The notes below the pieces were generated by a model, which worked only from the letters and a program-made list of their open reading frames with translations, was not told the DNA's origin and ran no database searches. The position numbers and the translations under genes were made by a program. Below are positions 60,495 through 64,000 of a DNA stretch of 64,000 nucleotides, one piece after another. The stretch's first letter is position 1. Every line of letters starts with the position of its first letter. Origin of the DNA: JANYHF01 sp031367715. GTDB taxonomy: Bacteria; Pseudomonadota; Alphaproteobacteria; Rhizobiales; Hyphomicrobiaceae. The stretch spans positions 1 through 64,000 of the forward strand of contig JANLQJ010000030.1 in the NCBI GenBank assembly GCA_031367715.1, written 5' to 3'.

Positions 60495-61421
60495 TCAGTG
60501 TGCCCGGATGATCAGTTGGCGCAGCGCAATGACGATGGCGGCGTAAACCAGGAGGATCACCAAGAGGACTGTGGCGATGGCGGAGGCGTAGCCGAAGTCG
60601 AGGCGCTGGAAAGCCTGCGAGAAGATATAGCTGGCCAGGATCTGGGTGGAATCGGCCGGTCCGCCGCGCGTCATGACCACGATCAGGTCGGCGGCATTGG
60701 CGATCCAGACCGCGCGCAGCAGCAGCGTGATGGCGATGGTCGGGGCCAGGAACGGCAGCGTGATCGACCAGAAGCGCTTGATCGGGCCGGCGCCGTCGAT
60801 CTGGGCCGCCTCGTAGATATCGGTCGGGATGGACTGCAGCGCGGCAAGCAGCGTGATGGCGTAGAACGGAATGCCCCACCAGACATTGGCGGCGATTGGT
60901 CCCCAGAGCGCCGTCGCTGGATTTGAGAGAATGTTCTCGGGCGTGGTCATGAGGCCGCTACGCACGAACCAGTGCGGCAGCGGCCCGACGACGGGGTTGA
61001 ACAGCCAGGCCCAATTAAGCCCGGAGAGGAAACTCGGCACCGCCCAAGGCAGGAAGACCAGCGCCTGCACCAGCCATCTCCCCGGAAAGGGCTGGTTCAG
61101 CAGCAGCGCCAGGATCAGCCCAAAGACGAATTGCAACAGGACTGAAACGACGGTCCACTCGATGGTGTTATGCAGTGCGTTCCAGAAATTGCCGTCCTTC
61201 CAGATCTCCACGAAATGTCCAGTACCGATGAATTCGCCGCTGAACGGATCGAGCAGGACGATGTTGCGAAAGGCGTAGGAGACGCCGATGCCGAGCGGCA
61301 CGAGCAGGATGGTGATGATCAGGATGAGCGCGGGCGAGGCATAGATCCACGGCTCGGCGGCAAGGAAGAATTTGCGCTTGTGTGCTGCCGGCATGGGGCC
61401 GAATTGGCTCACTGAGACCAT
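60495..61421 (-). CDS. CUT1 sugar ABC transporter permease (MalF/UgpA type)
   Basis: This 308-residue permease has six helices; TM1 begins at WIYASPALILIITILLVPLG and the coupling loop is EAAQIDGAGPIKRFWSITLPFLAPT. The start ATG at 61421 matches the expected short cytoplasmic N-terminus. It is separated from the binding-protein gene by a 343-bp gap containing two REP-like hairpins. Confidence 0.93.
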   Translation of the reverse strand: MVSVSQFGPMPAAHKRKFFLAAEPWIYASPALILIITILLVPLGIGVSYAFRNIVLLDPFSGEFIGTGHFVEIWKDGNFWNALHNTIEWTVVSVLLQFVFGLILALLLNQPFPGRWLVQALVFLPWAVPSFLSGLNWAWLFNPVVGPLPHWFVRSGLMTTPENILSNPATALWGPIAANVWWGIPFYAITLLAALQSIPTDIYEAAQIDGAGPIKRFWSITLPFLAPTIAITLLLRAVWIANAADLIVVMTRGGPADSTQILASYIFSQAFQRLDFGYASAIATVLLVILLVYAAIVIALRQLIIRAH

Positions 61422-61504
61422 GTTAATGGGTCATTTCCGAGATCTCGCACTCATTCTCAATGTCCGGCAACACTAGCAATTCGGCTTGCAACCGATCAAC
61501 TACT

Positions 61505-61556
61505 CACGCTTCCCGGAATTCGGCGCGCTTTTTCTTCGCGCGTCGAATATCCGGGA
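61505..61556. repeat. REP-like hairpin, copy 2 (reverse orientation)
   Basis: The reverse complement of this stretch matches copy 1 at 46671-46723 almost base for base: both contain GGATATTCGACGCGCGAA and GCGCGCCGAATTCCGGGAAG. It forms a long stem with a U/A-rich loop. It lies between the binding-protein gene and the permease gene of the second CUT1 operon. Confidence 0.85.
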
Positions 61557-61647
61557 TCTTTACCTGCCAGGACAGCGCACGTCCTTCCCGCGAGTCCTGT
61601 TTCCACGTACGCGGCTCCAGATGTGCTTGAACCGAACCAGGTAAGGG

Positions 61648-61694
61648 TCCCGGACATTTTCCGCGCAAATGAGCGCGTCAAATTCCGGGATGCG
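61648..61694. repeat. REP-like hairpin, copy 3 (diverged)
   Basis: TCCCGGACATTTTCCGCGC and GCGCGTCAAATTCCGGGA form imperfect inverted arms around AAATGA. The sequence is a diverged copy of the other two hairpins, in the orientation of copy 1. With copy 2, about 90 bp away and inverted, it makes a BIME-like pair. Confidence 0.7.
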
Positions 61695-61764
61695 AATGAA
61701 GATTACGGAAGGTGGTTGCGGGCAGCGCTGCACAGCCGCCCGCCACCGATCACGTCAGTTGGGC

Positions 61765-63024
61765 CTACTTCGCCATGAACTTCTGTTGCGCCTTGGTGAA
61801 GTAGTCGGCCCAGTTCTTGGCCATGTCTTCAGGACTGGTCTGGCCCAGAAGCGTCTGCTGGGTTGCCTTCACCGCGATGGAATCGGCGAAGTAGGCGAAT
61901 TCCTTCAGGTAGGTCGGCATCACGAGCGGCGTTACGTCCTTATCGCTGAGCTCGTCGAACCAGCCCTTGAACTTCGGATCGGCATAGAAGGGGTCCTTGT
62001 CGGCCGATTTATAGATCGGCAGGGCACCGATCTTCTGGTTCCATTTCACGTTACCCTCGGGTCCGTCGAGCGTGGCGATCAGTTTCCAGGCCAGATCCTT
62101 GCTCTTGCTGTTGGCGAACATGGACCAGGACGCATAGCCGATGGTCGGGAACGACTTGCCTGCCGGGCCCTTGGGCATCGGAACAACGTCGTAGTCGTCC
62201 TTGTTCATCCGCTCGGCGACAGAGATCAGCGCATCCGGGTCCTGGTCCAGCATGGCGCAGGTGCCGGAGTAGAAGCCCGTGACGATCTCGTTGAAGCCCC
62301 AGTTGACGCTGTCCTTGGGCGCCGAACCGTTCTTGTAGAGATCGGCGAGGAAGGTGACGCCCTTGACCCAGCCGGGATCGGACATGGTCGAGGTGCCGTC
62401 GGCTTTGAAGAACGCCGGATCGCCGTTCATGATGGCGCCGAACATCATCCAGCCGTTCAGGCCGCCCGGTCCGCCACGCAGGCAATAGCCCGATTTGCCG
62501 GGGATGGCCGAGATCTTCTTGGCTGCATCGGCAAACTCATCGAGCGTCTTGGGTGGGCCGGAGATGCCGGCTTGGGCGAACAGCTTCTTGTTGTAGAACA
62601 GCGCGCGCAGATAGAAGCCGTAGGGCAATCCGTAGGCTGTGTTCTTGACATAACGACCCATCTGTAGGGCGCGATCATTCAATTCGCCGGTATGCTCCCA
62701 TTTGGCCAGATAGGGTTCGAGGCTCTCAAGCATGCCGTTGTTGGCATAAAGAGACATCCAGCGGTCGGGCATTTCCACGACGTCCGGAGTTTCGCCGGCC
62801 GAGACCATGGTGGCGAACTTCTCGAACGCCTGGCCCCACGGTAGCGAGGTGATCTCGACCTTGGTGCCGGGATTGGCGGCCTCGAACTTGGCGACGATTT
62901 CCTTGAGTGTGACGGTACGCTCGGGGCTGGTGATGACCTCGACGAGCTTCAACGTCGTGTCGGCATGGGCTTGCGTCGCCAGCAAAAGAGACGTGGAGGC
63001 CGCAAGCAGGATTTTTCGCATCAT
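61765..63024 (-). CDS. CUT1 sugar ABC transporter substrate-binding protein
   Basis: This 419-residue protein has a signal peptide (cleavage after AHA, about residue 21) and the family 1 pattern: TLKEIVAKFEAANPGTKVEITSLPWGQAFEKF in part, GETPDVVEMPDRWMSLYANNG, TAYGLPYGFYLRALFYNKKLF and KGPAGKSFPTIGYASWSMF. GGGAG ten bases upstream supports the first of two adjacent ATGs. It serves the permeases and ATPase encoded downstream. The ligand is unknown. Confidence 0.92.
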   Translation of the reverse strand: MMRKILLAASTSLLLATQAHADTTLKLVEVITSPERTVTLKEIVAKFEAANPGTKVEITSLPWGQAFEKFATMVSAGETPDVVEMPDRWMSLYANNGMLESLEPYLAKWEHTGELNDRALQMGRYVKNTAYGLPYGFYLRALFYNKKLFAQAGISGPPKTLDEFADAAKKISAIPGKSGYCLRGGPGGLNGWMMFGAIMNGDPAFFKADGTSTMSDPGWVKGVTFLADLYKNGSAPKDSVNWGFNEIVTGFYSGTCAMLDQDPDALISVAERMNKDDYDVVPMPKGPAGKSFPTIGYASWSMFANSKSKDLAWKLIATLDGPEGNVKWNQKIGALPIYKSADKDPFYADPKFKGWFDELSDKDVTPLVMPTYLKEFAYFADSIAVKATQQTLLGQTSPEDMAKNWADYFTKAQQKFMAK

Positions 63025-63105
63025 TGCTGTGTTTCTCCCTAGGAAGGTGTTGGCAGGTAATCAGTTGACAGACGTTATCGCATTCTCCTTTCTCGCCCTT
63101 GGCGA

Positions 63106-64000
63106 TCATGATTTGAGGGTGGACTGGTCGATGGCGCGGGTCAGATCCAACCATAGAGCATCGGTGCCTTCGAGCCCGACATGCAGGCGGACGACGCGCT
63201 CGGACACGCCGAAGTCGAGGGCGGAGTTGGGGCCGGCAGCCTGCCCACGCGTGATCAGTGCCGGCACCACGAGGCTCTCGTGTCCGCCCCAGCTGACGCC
63301 GAGCTTGAACAGCTTCAGGCGATCGCAAAAGGCAGGAATGTCGATGCTCTTGTCGAACTCGAATGAGAACAGCCCGGACGATCCGTTAAGTCCGGGTGGC
63401 ATGCGGTTCCGCATCGCGGGGTGGTGCACGGCCGTGACGCATTTCAATCCCGAGAGCCGTCGCGCAACGTCGAGGCCGGACGCCTGATGACTGCGCATGC
63501 GCGCCGGCAGTGTACGCAGACCACGCAGCAGCAACCACGCATCGAAGGGTGCGAGTTTGGCGCCAAGATAAGGATGAATAGTGCGCCGGATGGTATCGAT
63601 GAGATCCTTTCGCCCACAGACCACCCCGGCAACCGTATCGCTGTGCCCGCCAATGTATTTCGAAGCCGAATGCAAAGAGAGATCGACGCCGAGCGTCACC
63701 GGCTGCTGGAAAACGGGCGAGGCCCAGCTGTTGTCGATGATCGAAATCGCCCCGTGCCTATGCGCCAAGGCGGCCAGCGCACCAACATCATGGGCCTCCA
63801 TCAACCAGCTGGTCGGGCTTTCCAGATAGAGCAATTTAGCCCCCGGCAGGGCCGCAGCGACTGCATCGGGATCGCAGCCATCCACATAGGTGGTCGCAAT
63901 GCCCAATCGCTTGAGCAGCGTCTCGAACAATCGGTAGGCGTCCGGATAGACATGGCGCACACATACGATGCGATCGCCGGGGCTCACGAAGGCCAGCACC
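63106..64000 (-). CDS. Cys/Met-metabolism PLP enzyme (cystathionine beta-lyase-like), partial
   Basis: The visible 297 residues are the C-terminal three quarters of a trans-sulfuration enzyme; the start lies beyond the right edge. DNSWASPVFQQPVTLGVDLSLHSASKYIGGHSD is visible in part and contains the PLP Lys (SASKYIGGH), and LYLESPTSW precedes it. SWGGHESL near the C-terminus contributes the substrate-binding region. It probably cleaves or forms a C-S bond of a sulfur amino acid (MetC-like). It lies upstream of the second CUT1 operon on the same strand, about 80 bp away. Confidence 0.88.
   Translation of the reverse strand, partial: VLAFVSPGDRIVCVRHVYPDAYRLFETLLKRLGIATTYVDGCDPDAVAAALPGAKLLYLESPTSWLMEAHDVGALAALAHRHGAISIIDNSWASPVFQQPVTLGVDLSLHSASKYIGGHSDTVAGVVCGRKDLIDTIRRTIHPYLGAKLAPFDAWLLLRGLRTLPARMRSHQASGLDVARRLSGLKCVTAVHHPAMRNRMPPGLNGSSGLFSFEFDKSIDIPAFCDRLKLFKLGVSWGGHESLVVPALITRGQAAGPNSALDFGVSERVVRLHVGLEGTDALWLDLTRAIDQSTLKS

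Overview
The window looks like chromosome of a high-GC, free-living alphaproteobacterium, most likely Hyphomicrobiales close to Bradyrhizobium/Xanthobacteraceae. The reasons are the gene repertoire (six ABC uptake systems in about 40 kb, DUF2277, RlmJ, a LIV-type transporter), compact ATGA-overlapping operons, and several families of rhizobial-style palindromic repeats. No rRNA, tRNA, CRISPR array, integrase or insertion sequence was recognised. The right end cuts a PLP-enzyme gene.

Layout. 1-5.8 kb: an inverted-repeat element at the left edge, proline iminopeptidase, a two-subunit Na+/solute symporter, MscL and an APC amino-acid permease. 6.1-12.1 kb: a secreted HExxH metalloprotease with PAN-like cysteine motifs, a Tat-exported tyrosinase, an unknown exported protein, and a BNR-propeller/MoaD-like pair. 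12.1-16 kb: an HpaB-type flavin monooxygenase, RlmJ and a class III aminotransferase. 16.3-22.3 kb: the most striking locus, an exported protein with 21 CxxCH motifs, a second with 25 CxxCH motifs built from 141-nt tandem repeats, and a TPR plus outer-membrane beta-barrel protein. It reads as a candidate porin-cytochrome (extracellular electron transfer) module. 22.4-30.9 kb: a peptide uptake and hydrolysis cluster (M19 dipeptidase, GAF protein, Dpp-type ABC transporter, M24 peptidase). 30.9-33.1 kb: a galactose-dehydrogenase-like gene followed by gene debris (LacI C-terminus, aldo/keto reductase N-terminus) and DUF2277. 33.1-41.3 kb: a LIV-type ABC transporter embedded with two aldo/keto reductases (one fused to a Rid domain), a TIGR04076 protein and a SnoaL-like protein. 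41.4-54.5 kb: a long minus-strand run with a CUT1 sugar transporter whose ATPase is fused to a D-apionate-lactonase-like domain, a 2-hydroxyacid dehydrogenase, a ribose-type (CUT2) transporter and methylthioribose kinase. 55-57.7 kb: a nitrate/sulfonate-type ABC transporter. 57.7-64 kb: a MaoC-like hydratase, a decayed DNA-methylase remnant, a second CUT1 transporter and a partial Cys/Met-metabolism PLP enzyme.

How it works together. From 22 kb on, the region is mainly a nutrient-scavenging island in which each transporter is paired with one or a few catabolic enzymes. In both CUT1 operons a near-identical REP-like hairpin sits between the binding-protein gene and the first permease gene. The 16-22 kb multiheme/porin cluster is functionally separate and is the best candidate for an undescribed system. 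Functions are inferred from motifs and family resemblance by reading; no database search was run.
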